Of a stretch of 64,000 bases of DNA, positions 17,355 through 24,958 are shown piece by piece. Position numbers and translations under genes: made by a program. Origin of the DNA: Thermoanaerobacter wiegelii Rt8.B1 (lineage in GTDB: Bacteria > Bacillota > Thermoanaerobacteria > Thermoanaerobacterales > Thermoanaerobacteraceae); NCBI RefSeq assembly GCF_000147695.2, contig NC_015958.1, forward strand, positions 1,032,501 through 1,096,500, in the 5' to 3' direction. The notes under the pieces are model-generated. The model was given only the letters and a program-made list of their open reading frames with translations, was not told the DNA's origin and did no database searches. Each line of letters starts with the position of its first letter. Positions within the stretch are counted from its first letter, which is position 1.

Positions 17355-18413
17355 ATGAAAAAGTTGATAGCTATTATAACTGCGGGTATATTTTTATTTA
17401 ATTTTATATTAGTGCCAGCGCAAAGTAATACTTCTTCTGATTTTGATAAAGCAAAAGAGGAGGAACAAAAACTTGTATTGGAGTTATTAAATCTTGAGGT
17501 AGAAAGGCTTAAAACCCAAAAGTCTTTGGAAGATTTAGCGATAGAGATTAAAAATTTAACTGTAGCTATTCAGGAAAAATCTAAAGAAATACAAATGGTA
17601 GATAAAGACATAAAAAAGGAGAAAGAAATAATAAAGACTTGGTTTAGGTTTTTGTACATGGATGGGACAAATGCTATATTATCACTTCTACTTATGTCAC
17701 AAAATGCCAGCGAATTATTGCATAGGCTTATTTACATAGATATTATAACCACTTATTTTTACAATAAACTAGAAAATTTAAATAAGCTTGTAAAATATAA
17801 AAAAGAAGAGGAAAATAGATTAACCTCTCAAAGATTGCAGCTTATAGAAAAACAAAAAGAACAAATAGAATTGCTGAAAAAGATAGACGAATTAAGGCTA
17901 ACTAAAAGCCAAATGTTGGAAGATATAAAAAAGAAAATCGCAAATTATCAAAAAATATTTGCAATGGCTGATAATTTGGACAAAATGTTTCCTTCTTTAG
18001 ATTATTTATTAAGCCACCTTTCCCAATTTCCATGGGATACTTTGGAGTATAAGGATTTGAGTTTTTCCTTTTTTGGTATATCAGCTTCTTTTTCTGATGT
18101 TGATGTAACCCAGATGATACGTTCTTACAGTGATAAGTTAAAAGATGTAACAGTATCTTTTAGTAAAGAAGGTTTTGAAATAAAAGATGATGATTCATAC
18201 ACTTTAAAAGGCAATTTTGCGATAGAAAATAACAAAATTAAATTGTTAATAAATTCTCTAAATATAGGAGATATAAAAATTGGCGGCCAGTTGCTTCAAA
18301 AAATTCTTTATGGCTATGACACGACTATAAACATTAAAATTCCTGTTGAAGGATTTAAATTAAAAAAGGTGGAGGCAGAAAAAGGCTATGTAAAGTTTAC
18401 TTTAGAAAAATAG
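17355..18413 (+). CDS. Secreted coiled-coil protein, PcsB-like N-terminal coiled coil, no hydrolase domain
   Basis: The 352-residue protein has a signal peptide (about residues 1-23), a long coiled coil (about 30-200, for example KSKEIQMVDKDIKKEKEII and KEEENRLTSQRLQLIEKQKE), and a C-terminal domain predicted to be beta-rich (FSKEGFEIKDDDSYTLKGNF, INSLNIGDIKIGGQLLQKIL). The hairpin coiled coil with an interrupting hydrophobic segment (TWFRFLYMDGTNAILSLLLM) resembles that of PcsB and other FtsEX-controlled peptidoglycan hydrolase partners, but no catalytic domain is present. Start ATG 17355 fits the TGAGGGG site better than ATG 17343. Function unknown; an adaptor for cell-wall hydrolysis is a guess. 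Confidence 0.6.
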   Translation: MKKLIAIITAGIFLFNFILVPAQSNTSSDFDKAKEEEQKLVLELLNLEVERLKTQKSLEDLAIEIKNLTVAIQEKSKEIQMVDKDIKKEKEIIKTWFRFLYMDGTNAILSLLLMSQNASELLHRLIYIDIITTYFYNKLENLNKLVKYKKEEENRLTSQRLQLIEKQKEQIELLKKIDELRLTKSQMLEDIKKKIANYQKIFAMADNLDKMFPSLDYLLSHLSQFPWDTLEYKDLSFSFFGISASFSDVDVTQMIRSYSDKLKDVTVSFSKEGFEIKDDDSYTLKGNFAIENNKIKLLINSLNIGDIKIGGQLLQKILYGYDTTINIKIPVEGFKLKKVEAEKGYVKFTLEK

Positions 18414-18417
18414 TTTT

Positions 18418-18891
18418 TTATAAAACTTCTTTTTTAGAATGGGCAATTCTGGCACAAGCCGCGGCGATTATTGCAGCTACTAAGTCATCAATAAAAGTAT
18501 TACACTTTTTTTCTTTATCTTCATTAAGTTTTCCTATTATGCCGGGTTTTACTTTATCAAGATATCCAAAATTAGTAAGACCTATAGAACCATAAACATT
18601 TGTAATGCTTAAGGCTAAAATTTCGTCAATGCCGTATAAGGGTTCATCTTTTTTTAAAATGGACAAAAGAGGTTCTTCTAACATGTCTTTTTCTGCTAAT
18701 TTGTCTAAAGCGATTCCTGTCAAGATTGCATTTTGAACTTCCCTTTTCTCAAGTACATGATGTAAATTTTCTATACATTCCTCTATTGTTAAATCATCAT
18801 AATACTTTTTTTGTAAGTCTAATACTAATACTGCCATATCTTCTAAAGTAACTCCTCTTTCTTCTAAAAGGTTTATAGCAATATCTTTCAT
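18418..18891 (-). CDS. Phosphatidylglycerophosphatase A family protein
   Basis: The 157-residue sequence matches the PgpA/YutG family (LYGIDEILALSITNVYGSIG, FIDDLVAAIIAAACARI). PgpA dephosphorylates phosphatidylglycerophosphate. Firmicute relatives such as YutG are less hydrophobic than E. coli PgpA and their enzymatic role is less certain. The family's conserved acidic residues are present in FIDDLV. The gene converges with the coiled-coil gene, leaving only 4 bp between stops, and diverges from gltX. Confidence 0.8.
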   Translation of the reverse strand: MKDIAINLLEERGVTLEDMAVLVLDLQKKYYDDLTIEECIENLHHVLEKREVQNAILTGIALDKLAEKDMLEEPLLSILKKDEPLYGIDEILALSITNVYGSIGLTNFGYLDKVKPGIIGKLNEDKEKKCNTFIDDLVAAIIAAACARIAHSKKEVL

Positions 18892-18923
18892 TTTAACAGC
18901 TCCTTTTTTAAGTTTATAGTATG

Positions 18924-18934
18924 ATTATATCACA
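18924..18934 (-). promoter_or_regulatory. Extended -10 promoter element for the PgpA-like gene
   Basis: On the minus strand the sequence is TGTGATATAAT, an extended -10 (TGA before TATAAT). No good -35 is seen. The same 11-mer recurs upstream of mtaB and twice upstream of ccpN. Confidence 0.55.
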
Positions 18935-18958
18935 AATTTTTGATGAAATACTTCTTTG

Positions 18959-18987
18959 TTGAAAAAACACTTCAATTAAAGTATAAT
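18959..18987 (+). promoter_or_regulatory. Promoter of gltX
   Basis: TTGAAA (18959-18964), 17 bp, TATAAT (18982-18987), 33 bp before the gltX start. Confidence 0.8.
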
Positions 18988-19020
18988 CAAAATAGTTTAA
19001 ACTTATGAAGAGGTGATAAG

Positions 19021-20460
19021 ATGAGTGAAGTGAGAGTAAGATTTGCCCCAAGTCCTACAGGGAGTTTACATATAGGCGGTGCCAGAACTGCTCTCTTTAA
19101 TTGGCTTTTTGCAAGGCACAATGGAGGAAAATTTATTTTAAGGGTGGACGATACTGACCTACAAAGGTCTACAGAAGAATCTATGAAAGGAATACTTGAA
19201 GGACTTAGATGGTTAGGTATTGATTGGGATGAAGGACCTATTTACCAATCGCAAAGGATAGAAGAATATAGAAAATTTGCAAATAAATTATTAGAGGAAG
19301 GAAAGGCTTACTACTGTTTTTGCACAAAAGAAGAGTTAGAGGAAATGAGAAAACAGGCAGAAAAAGAAGGTAGGCCTCCAATGTATACGGGAAAATGTAG
19401 AAATTTGACCAAAGAGCAAATAGAGGAGCATTTAAGGCAAGGGAGAAAACCTGTAATAAGGTTAAAAGTGCCTCAACAAGGGAAGACAGTAGTTCACGAC
19501 GTAATAAGAGGGGATGTAGAGTTTGATAATTCCACCTTTGATGACTTTATAATTATGAAATCAGACAATATGCCTACTTATAATTTTGCTACTGTGGTGG
19601 ATGATTACCAAATGGGAATAACTCATGTTATACGGGCAGAGGAACATTTGTCAAATACTCCAAAGCAAATATTAATTTATGAGGCTTTAGGCGTAGAAAT
19701 TCCTCAATTTGCCCATGTGTCTATGGTTTTAGCTCCTGATAGGAGTAAACTTAGTAAAAGACATGGAGCGACTTCTGTGCAGGAGTTTAGAGACCAGGGG
19801 TATCTTCCTGAAGCAATTGTAAATTATATAACCTTGCTTGGATGGATGCCAAAAGATGGGGAAGAAATTTTTGATGTGTCAAAAAGCATAAAAGAATTTA
19901 CTTTAGAAAGGGTATCAAAAAATCCAGCTGTTTACGATGTACAAAAGCTGACTTGGATAAACGGCCATTACATAAGGAATTATGATCTAGATAAATTAAC
20001 TGAAGCAGTTATCCCATTTCTGAAAGCTAAAAACTTAATTAGGGAGGATTTCGATTATGATTATATCAAAAAAATAGTAAGTGCAGTAAGAGAAAGGGAA
20101 AAAACTCTTGTGGATATAGCTGGTGCCATGAGCTATTATTTTACAGAAGTTAACGAATATGAGGAAAAAGGAGTTAAAAAGTATTTTACTAAAGAAAAAG
20201 TTGTGGATATCCTAAAAAAAGCAGTAGTGACTTTAAAAGAAATCGAGCCTTTTAATAAATTTACAACTGAGGAAGCCTATCGCAAACTTGTGGAGGAATT
20301 GCAAATATCCAGTGGTGAACTTTTCCATCCTACGAGATTAGCTATTTCGGGTAGAACTTTTGGACCAGGACTATTTGACATAATGGAACTTTTGGGAAAA
20401 GAAAGAACTATAGAGAGAATTGAAAAAGCCATAGATTTTATTGAAAAGATGAGGAAATAA
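19021..20460 (+). CDS. gltX: Glutamyl-tRNA synthetase
   Basis: The enzyme charges tRNA-Glu, and in most Firmicutes also tRNA-Gln, which GatCAB then amidates. The class I signature is [10 protein letters not shown] near residue 10 and the KMSKS-type loop is SKLSKRHG near residue 240. The FAPSPTGS and DDTDLQRS segments also fit. Length (479) is normal. Start ATG 19021 after GAGGTGAT. The tRNA-Glu and tRNA-Gln genes lie 330-480 bp downstream on the opposite strand. Confidence 0.97.
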   Translation: MSEVRVRFAPSPTGSLHIGGARTALFNWLFARHNGGKFILRVDDTDLQRSTEESMKGILEGLRWLGIDWDEGPIYQSQRIEEYRKFANKLLEEGKAYYCFCTKEELEEMRKQAEKEGRPPMYTGKCRNLTKEQIEEHLRQGRKPVIRLKVPQQGKTVVHDVIRGDVEFDNSTFDDFIIMKSDNMPTYNFATVVDDYQMGITHVIRAEEHLSNTPKQILIYEALGVEIPQFAHVSMVLAPDRSKLSKRHGATSVQEFRDQGYLPEAIVNYITLLGWMPKDGEEIFDVSKSIKEFTLERVSKNPAVYDVQKLTWINGHYIRNYDLDKLTEAVIPFLKAKNLIREDFDYDYIKKIVSAVREREKTLVDIAGAMSYYFTEVNEYEEKGVKKYFTKEKVVDILKKAVVTLKEIEPFNKFTTEEAYRKLVEELQISSGELFHPTRLAISGRTFGPGLFDIMELLGKERTIERIEKAIDFIEKMRK

Positions 20461-20501
20461 CAAAAATATTGCCATAGTGTATAATTTTTACTACTATAGA
20501 C

Positions 20502-20533
20502 AATAGTATTACCCTTATAAGGGTGATACTATT
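20502..20533 (+). promoter_or_regulatory. 32-bp palindrome after gltX, before the satD remnant
   Basis: AATAGTATTACCCTTATAAGGGT continues to a near-perfect mirror arm (GGGTGATACTATT). It may be the gltX terminator (followed by ATTTTAA) or an operator for the deleted satD gene; the sequence does not decide. Confidence 0.55.
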
Positions 20534-20561
20534 ATTTTAACCCATGAAAAGGTGATACCAC

Positions 20562-20751
20562 GTGTATACAGTGATAACAGGCGACATAATTGGTTCAAGA
20601 AAACTGTTGGCAAAGGGGATTAAATTCCATCGCAAGATATAAAGAGTTAGATGATAAAAATTTTGCAGAATACTATTTAATAGGGACAATGAGTAGCATG
20701 CTTATAGCTATTTTTGGAGGTTTACTGATAAAAGCTATATTAAAAATATAA
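20562..20751 (+). pseudogene. Deletion remnant: satD-family start joined to the end of another gene
   Basis: A GTG at 20562 behind AAAAGGTGAT begins VYTVITGDIIGSRKLL, the typical N-terminus of SatD-family proteins, but the frame stops after about 25 codons. A second frame then reads SIARYKELDDKNFAEYYLIG followed by a hydrophobic helix and LIKAILKI, ending at 20751 directly before a terminator. This looks like the C-terminal membrane segment of a neighbouring gene (possibly the DUF3307-type partner often found with satD). An internal deletion of an original two-gene unit, with its own ribosome site and terminator left behind, explains both parts. Confidence 0.65.
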
Positions 20752-20775
20752 AAGGCATCCACAGATGCCTTTTTC
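20750..20775. terminator. Bidirectional terminator between the satD remnant and the tRNA genes
   Basis: AAAAGGCATC, CACA, GATGCCTTTTT. The hairpin faces the satD remnant (+) and the tRNA pair (-). Confidence 0.85.
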
Positions 20776-20787
20776 TCAATTTGATAT

Positions 20788-20863
20788 TGGTAGCCCCAAG
20801 GGGACTCGAACCCCTGTCTTCGCCGTGAGAGGGCGATGTCCTAGGCCGCTAGACGATGGGGCC
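20788..20863 (-). tRNA. tRNA-Glu (anticodon CTC)
   Basis: The minus strand reads GGCCCCATCGTCTAGCGGCC and ends TGGGGCTACCA. The acceptor stem is GGCCCCA/TGGGGCT (one G-T pair), the anticodon loop is CTCTCAC with anticodon CTC, and the T arm is GGGGTTCGAGTCCCC. It is 76 nt with CCA encoded. Confidence 0.95.
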
Positions 20864-20867
20864 AAAA

Positions 20868-20941
20868 TGGCTGCCGAACTAGGACTCGAACCTAGACTAG
20901 ATGATCCAGAGTCACCTGTGCTACCATTACACCATTCGGCA
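20868..20941 (-). tRNA. tRNA-Gln (anticodon CTG)
   Basis: The minus strand starts TGCCGAATGGTGTAATGGT and ends TTCGGCAGCCA. The anticodon stem GGTGA/TCATC encloses CTCTGGA, anticodon CTG, and the T arm is CTAGGTTCGAGTCCTAG. It is 74 nt with CCA encoded. It is transcribed first and lies 4 bp before tRNA-Glu. Confidence 0.95.
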
Positions 20942-20958
20942 GCGCCTCGACGAAAGTA

Positions 20959-20987
20959 ATTATAACATAGGTTTTATAATTTGACAA
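20959..20987 (-). promoter_or_regulatory. Promoter of the tRNA-Gln-tRNA-Glu unit
   Basis: On the minus strand TTGTCA (20987-20982), 17 bp, TATAAT (20964-20959), 18 bp before the tRNA-Gln 5' end. Confidence 0.85.
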
Positions 20988-21040
20988 TACCCCTCACATT
21001 TTTTTAAATTTTGTTTAATTCTTAAAATTTAATTTGATTA

Positions 21041-21069
21041 TTTACAATTCTGTGTAAATGATTTATAAT
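21041..21069 (+). promoter_or_regulatory. Promoter of the ferredoxin gene
   Basis: TTTACA (21041-21046), 17 bp, TATAAT (21064-21069), 40 bp before the start codon. Confidence 0.8.
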
Positions 21070-21109
21070 TTTTGTGGAGCTACATACTGTATACAGGGAG
21101 GGAAAATTG

Positions 21110-21280
21110 ATGGCACATTATATCACTGATGAATGTATAAGCTGCGGAGCTTGTGCGGCAGAATGCCCGGTAGATGCTATCCATGAAGGGGATGGAAAAT
21201 ACGAGATTGACCCTGATACTTGCATTGACTGTGGTGCTTGTGAAGCTGTGTGTCCAACTGGTGCTATAAAAGCTGAATAA
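21110..21280 (+). CDS. 2[4Fe-4S] ferredoxin
   Basis: This is a 56-residue clostridial-type ferredoxin with two CxxCxxCxxxCP motifs (CISCGACAAECP and CIDCGACEAVCP). It carries low-potential electrons in anaerobic metabolism, for example from pyruvate:ferredoxin oxidoreductase to hydrogenase. Start ATG 21110 after GGGAGGGAAAATTG, giving MAHYITDEC, the usual N-terminus. Own promoter and terminator, so monocistronic. Confidence 0.97.
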   Translation: MAHYITDECISCGACAAECPVDAIHEGDGKYEIDPDTCIDCGACEAVCPTGAIKAE

Positions 21281-21287
21281 ATTTGAA

Positions 21288-21313
21288 GAAAGCCTCACTT
21301 TGTGGGGCTTTTT
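21288..21313 (+). terminator. Terminator after ferredoxin
   Basis: AAAGCCTCAC, TTT, GTGGGGCTTTTT: a stem with one G-T pair and a T-run. Confidence 0.8.
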
Positions 21314-21322
21314 ACATTTCAA

Positions 21323-21351
21323 TTGACTAAAGCTATTTAAAGTGATAAAAT
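21323..21351 (+). promoter_or_regulatory. Promoter of ilvE
   Basis: TTGACT (21323-21328), 17 bp, TAAAAT (21346-21351), with TGA before the -10. Confidence 0.65.
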
Positions 21352-21392
21352 CTTACTAAATTAATTTTGCGATAAAGGAGGAGTCATAAGTT

Positions 21393-22268
21393 ATGGGGTT
21401 AGTATATGTGAATGGAGAATTTGTAGACAGTGAAAAAGCTTCAGTCTCGGTTTTTGACCATGGCTATCTTTATGGGGATGGTATTTTTGAGGGCATAAGG
21501 GCTTATGATGGAGTTATATTCAAACTTGATGAGCACTTAAAAAGGCTTTATAGTATGGCAAAAGCTCTTCTTCTCGACATTCCTATGACGATGGAGGAGA
21601 TGAAAGAAAAAGTTGTTGAAACGGTAAGAGTTAATAATTTAAGGGATGCCTATATAAGGCTTGTAGTATCAAGAGGAAAAGGTGATTTAGGCCTTGACCC
21701 ATATAAATGTCCTAAACCTACTGTTGTTATAATTGCTGATAAGATTACTTTGTATCCTGAATCTATGTATCAAAACGGTTTAAAAATTATTACTTCTACT
21801 TATAGAAGAAATTCTATTCAGGCTTTAGATCCCCAGATAAAGTCATTAAATTATTTAAACAATATTCTTGCAAAAATTGAAGCAGTAAAAGCAGGGTATC
21901 CTGAAGCTCTTATACTAAACCAAGAAGGATATGTAGCTGAATGTACTGGTGACAATATTTTTATAGTTTCAAATGGCACCTTGTATTCTCCTCCTTCGAC
22001 AGTAGGAGCATTAGGAGGAATTACAAGGGCTACTGTAATTGATATAGCAAAGCAATTAGGAATCCCTTTTGAAGAAAGGTATTTTTCCTTGTTTAACGTG
22101 TATACTGCAGATGAATGTTTCTTGACAGGTACAGCTGCTGAAGCAATACCAGTGGTAGAAGTAGATCATAGGGTAATAGGAGATGGAAAACCTGGTCCCA
22201 TAACGAAAAAGATAATAGAAGAGTTTAGAAAACTTACTCCTGTTTTAGGAACAAAAGTTTATGAATAA
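21393..22268 (+). CDS. ilvE: Branched-chain amino acid aminotransferase (class IV)
   Basis: A fold-type IV PLP aminotransferase of 291 residues that converts branched-chain 2-oxo acids and glutamate. Motifs are DHGYLYGDGIFEGIR at the N-terminus, the PLP lysine region IKSLNYLNNI (near 148), and GYVAECTGDNIFIV and LTGTAAEAIPVVEVD. These are the IlvE pattern rather than D-amino acid transaminase, though class IV members are hard to separate by eye. Start ATG 21393 after AAGGAGGAG. Alone between a ferredoxin terminator and its own terminator. Confidence 0.9.
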   Translation: MGLVYVNGEFVDSEKASVSVFDHGYLYGDGIFEGIRAYDGVIFKLDEHLKRLYSMAKALLLDIPMTMEEMKEKVVETVRVNNLRDAYIRLVVSRGKGDLGLDPYKCPKPTVVIIADKITLYPESMYQNGLKIITSTYRRNSIQALDPQIKSLNYLNNILAKIEAVKAGYPEALILNQEGYVAECTGDNIFIVSNGTLYSPPSTVGALGGITRATVIDIAKQLGIPFEERYFSLFNVYTADECFLTGTAAEAIPVVEVDHRVIGDGKPGPITKKIIEEFRKLTPVLGTKVYE

Positions 22269-22300
22269 GAATTGCATGGATGACTTCCATGCAATTCTTA
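22269..22300 (+). terminator. Terminator after ilvE
   Basis: AGAATTGCATGGA, TGAC, TTCCATGCAATTCTT: a 12-bp perfect stem with a weak T tail. Confidence 0.75.
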
Positions 22301-22319
22301 TAAAGAAGGGATGATTTTT

Positions 22320-23540
22320 ATGACTGAAAAGCTTTTTTATGAGGATAGTTATATTACTGAATTTGATGCTAATATCATAGATAAAAGAAAAATAAATAAC
22401 AAATGGGAACTAGTATTAGATAAAACTTATTTTTATCCTGAAGGTGGAGGTCAACCAAGTGATACGGGCCTAATTGATGGTATTAAAGTTTACAAAATAT
22501 ACGAGGAAAATGATACAGTATACCACCTTGCAGATAAATGCCCTGAGGGTATAAAAGTTCATTGCCAAGTTGATTGGGAGAGAAGATTTGACCATATGCA
22601 ACAGCACACCGGACAACATCTTTTATCAGCCGTTTTGGAGAAAAAATATGGAGCTCATACGCAAAGTTTTTCTATTGGGGATAAATCTTCCCACATAACT
22701 ATAACAAAAGATACTTTTAACGAAGAAGAGGCTTTTGAAGTGGAGAAAGAAGTTAATAGCTTTGTTTATAAAAATATACCTGTTAAAACTTATTTTGCAG
22801 ATGAAGAAATGTTAAAAAAGCTGCCCCTTAGAAAGCAACCACAAGTCAGTGAAAATATAAGAATAGTAGAAATAGAAGGGATAGATTATTCTCCTTGTGG
22901 GGGCACTCATGTTAAGACTACAGGAGAAATAGGAATTGTAAAAATAAAGAAGTGGGAGAAAACGAATAAAGGCATAAGGTTGGAATTTGTAGCTGGATTT
23001 AGAGCACTTTATGATTATCACATAAAAAATAATTATGTGAATGCTCTTTGTCATCTTCTTTCCGAACAAGAAGAGAATATTTTAGAACATGTGTTAAAAT
23101 TACTTGAAGAGAATAAAGAGGTTAAAAAAGAAGTTAATATTTTGAAAGAAAACATATTGTTAGAAGAGTCTAGAAACCTGATAAAAAGTTCAGAGTTGCA
23201 TGGAGGTATACACATAGTATACAAACTTTATGAAAATAGAACGACAGAAGAGATAAAAATATTAGCTAAATACATAGTTTCTAATGACAAATGTATAGCT
23301 ATACTTGGGAATAAAAGAGGAGAAACAGGAGATTTAGTGGTTTCAAGGTCTGGCGATGTAGACATTGTGGTGAATGGATTTTTTAAAGAGGTATTGAGGG
23401 TTTTTGACGGAAAAGGTGGAGGAAACGCTTATATGTGTCAAGGCGGAGTCTCCCAAGACAGATTAGAATTAGCAATGGACAAGGCGTTGAGTATTGTTAT
23501 AGACGAAATAAATAAGAGAGAAAAATTTTTAAAATTTTAG
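22320..23540 (+). CDS. AlaX-type alanyl-tRNA editing protein with DHHA1 domain
   Basis: Stand-alone AlaX proteins hydrolyse mischarged Ser-tRNA(Ala) and Gly-tRNA(Ala). The zinc site is complete: HTGQHLLSA supplies two histidines and SPCGGTHV a cysteine and a histidine. The YFYPEGGGQPSDTG segment is typical. The C-terminal half has a coiled coil (about 250-285) and a DHHA1 RNA-binding domain with FDGKGGGNAYMCQGG. The 406-residue length fits the long AlaX-L class. The start is ATG 22320 after GAAGGGATG; ATG 22311 has poor spacing. No aminoacylation domain is present. Confidence 0.92.
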   Translation: MTEKLFYEDSYITEFDANIIDKRKINNKWELVLDKTYFYPEGGGQPSDTGLIDGIKVYKIYEENDTVYHLADKCPEGIKVHCQVDWERRFDHMQQHTGQHLLSAVLEKKYGAHTQSFSIGDKSSHITITKDTFNEEEAFEVEKEVNSFVYKNIPVKTYFADEEMLKKLPLRKQPQVSENIRIVEIEGIDYSPCGGTHVKTTGEIGIVKIKKWEKTNKGIRLEFVAGFRALYDYHIKNNYVNALCHLLSEQEENILEHVLKLLEENKEVKKEVNILKENILLEESRNLIKSSELHGGIHIVYKLYENRTTEEIKILAKYIVSNDKCIAILGNKRGETGDLVVSRSGDVDIVVNGFFKEVLRVFDGKGGGNAYMCQGGVSQDRLELAMDKALSIVIDEINKREKFLKF

Positions 23541-23604
23541 CAGGAAATTTATAACATATATAGAATATATTATAATAAATATTTAAAATGGGGAGAGTAG
23601 GGAG

Positions 23605-23823
23605 ATGGGTGTAGTAAAAAAAGTAGATGAAGAATTAAAACGAAGCATGGAGAGTATTAAGGAAAAAATAAAAAGTGACGATATCTTGAACAGAATACTA
23701 GCTAATGAAGCTGGACAGGTAAATGAGGGAGAAAATGATTGGAAAGTAGAGTGTGGACGAGAAATTGTAGAAATTTATAAGAAATTGGTTAATATAGTAG
23801 ATAAATTAAGGGTTGTTTCTTAA
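23605..23823 (+). CDS. Small conserved-looking hypothetical protein
   Basis: I do not recognise this 72-residue protein. It is highly charged, predicted helical (EELKRSMESIKEKIKSDD, then REIVEIYKKLVNIVDKLR), has no signal or membrane segment, and contains one cysteine. A good GGGAGAGTAGGGAG ribosome site precedes ATG 23605, and AT-rich -10-like sequence lies at about 23560-23580, which supports a real gene. It is followed by a Spo0E-like gene. Confidence 0.6.
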   Translation: MGVVKKVDEELKRSMESIKEKIKSDDILNRILANEAGQVNEGENDWKVECGREIVEIYKKLVNIVDKLRVVS

Positions 23824-23896
23824 TAAAGCCTATTGTAATTTTTGTATTATGATGGTAAAATTGTATATACGAACTCTCAAAAAAGGGGTAAACAAA

Positions 23897-24082
23897 ATGA
23901 AAAGTAATGAAGCATTAGAAAGACAGATAAGTGTTTTGAGGAAAGAACTGGATAACCTCGTTACTAAGGAAGAGATTGACTATGAAAAAGTGCTTGATAT
24001 AAGTCGTAAACTGGATGATTTGATTGTTTCATATATAATCAACAAAAAAGATAGGTATTCCACAGTGGGAAACTATATCTAA
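23897..24082 (+). CDS. Spo0E-family aspartyl-phosphate phosphatase-like protein
   Basis: A 61-residue two-helix hairpin protein. Helix 1 is LERQISVLRKELDNLV and helix 2 carries VLDISRKLDDLIVSYI, which corresponds to the Spo0E signature SxxLDxxI. Spo0E proteins dephosphorylate Spo0A-P and so delay sporulation. The ATG at 23897, nine bases after AAAGGGG, is preferred; the frame is open upstream but without a site. It lies near the Spo0B-like gene functionally, not physically. Confidence 0.85.
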   Translation: MKSNEALERQISVLRKELDNLVTKEEIDYEKVLDISRKLDDLIVSYIINKKDRYSTVGNYI

Positions 24083-24116
24083 AGCCTTTTAAGAAACAAG
24101 GGCTTTTCTTTTTTTG
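24083..24116 (+). terminator. Terminator after the Spo0E-like gene
   Basis: AAAGCCTTTT and AAGGGCTTTT pair across a short loop, followed by C and a T7 run. Confidence 0.7.
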
Positions 24117-24133
24117 TTATTATATTGTTATGA

Positions 24134-24161
24134 TTGCACCATTACAATTGTATGTTATAAT
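24134..24161 (+). promoter_or_regulatory. Promoter of the ECF S-component gene
   Basis: TTGCAC (24134-24139), 16 bp, TATAAT (24156-24161). Confidence 0.7.
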
Positions 24162-24197
24162 ATAACTATCCTACATACATTTATTGGAGGTGGAAAT

Positions 24198-24698
24198 ATG
24201 GAACAAAACAATGTTAAAAAAATAGTATATGGGGCTTTTATGATGGCATTGGTTACTATTGGTACTATGGTAATTCAGATACCCACTCCGGCTACAAAAG
24301 GCTATATAAACGTAGGCGATTCTTTTATATTCTTAAGTTCTGCTTTATTTGGCCCTGCAATGGGATTTGTAACTGGAGGCATTGGTTCTGCTCTTGCGGA
24401 CTTATTATCAGGTTATGCATATTGGTCTCCATGGACCTTTATAATTAAAGGGATAGAAGGGTTGATTGTTGGACTTATGTATAAAAAATATACTAAGGAA
24501 TATTTAAAAGTTGTATCTCTTATAATAGGAGCTTTATGGATGGTGTTAGGATACTATATAGCAGGAGGAATCATGTACGGTTTTAAGGCTTCGTTAGTTG
24601 ATGTGCCAAGTAATTTAGTGCAAGGTTTTGCAAGTATAATAATAGGGTATATTTTGATACGTTTGATATCTCGATTGGAACTATTTAACAAAGTGTAG
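24198..24698 (+). CDS. ECF transporter S component (substrate unknown)
   Basis: The 166-residue integral membrane protein has about six hydrophobic helices and reads like an ECF-type vitamin transporter S component (KKIVYGAFMMALVTIGTMVI; YINVGDSFIFLSSALFGP; GGIGSALADLLSGY). The YINVGDS and LADLLSGY segments are typical of the PF07155-like group. The substrate is not evident, and no riboswitch is visible in the short leader. Start ATG 24198 follows GGAGGTGG. It would need a shared EcfAA'T module encoded elsewhere. Confidence 0.8.
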   Translation: MEQNNVKKIVYGAFMMALVTIGTMVIQIPTPATKGYINVGDSFIFLSSALFGPAMGFVTGGIGSALADLLSGYAYWSPWTFIIKGIEGLIVGLMYKKYTKEYLKVVSLIIGALWMVLGYYIAGGIMYGFKASLVDVPSNLVQGFASIIIGYILIRLISRLELFNKV

Positions 24699-24727
24699 CA
24701 GGGTTTTTTAAACCTTGCTTTTTTTAT
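24697..24727 (+). terminator. Terminator after the ECF S gene
   Basis: AGCAGGGTTT, TTT, AAACCTTGCT form a 10-bp stem (one mismatch or wobble), followed by a T run. Confidence 0.8.
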
Positions 24728-24958
24728 GTAAAAATATATCATTATATAGGAAAGTAGGGATGTGCAAAATTAATTAAAATAGTTACGACCAAAAGCCAGA
24801 ATATGTATAACATACAATATATAGTAATCAAGACTGACAATCAAACATAAAGTAAGGGATAAGGGAAAAGAAAAGACAAAAAGAGGAGCTAAAAAAGGGC
24901 ATAAATATCCTGTAGAAGTCAAATGTTAAAAAGTGGCATGAACTAAATTCAGCAAAAG

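Noticed and set aside
20765-20959. Open frame of 64 codons over the tRNA genes
   Set aside because: It runs antisense through tRNA-Glu and tRNA-Gln and is only the complement of tRNA sequence.
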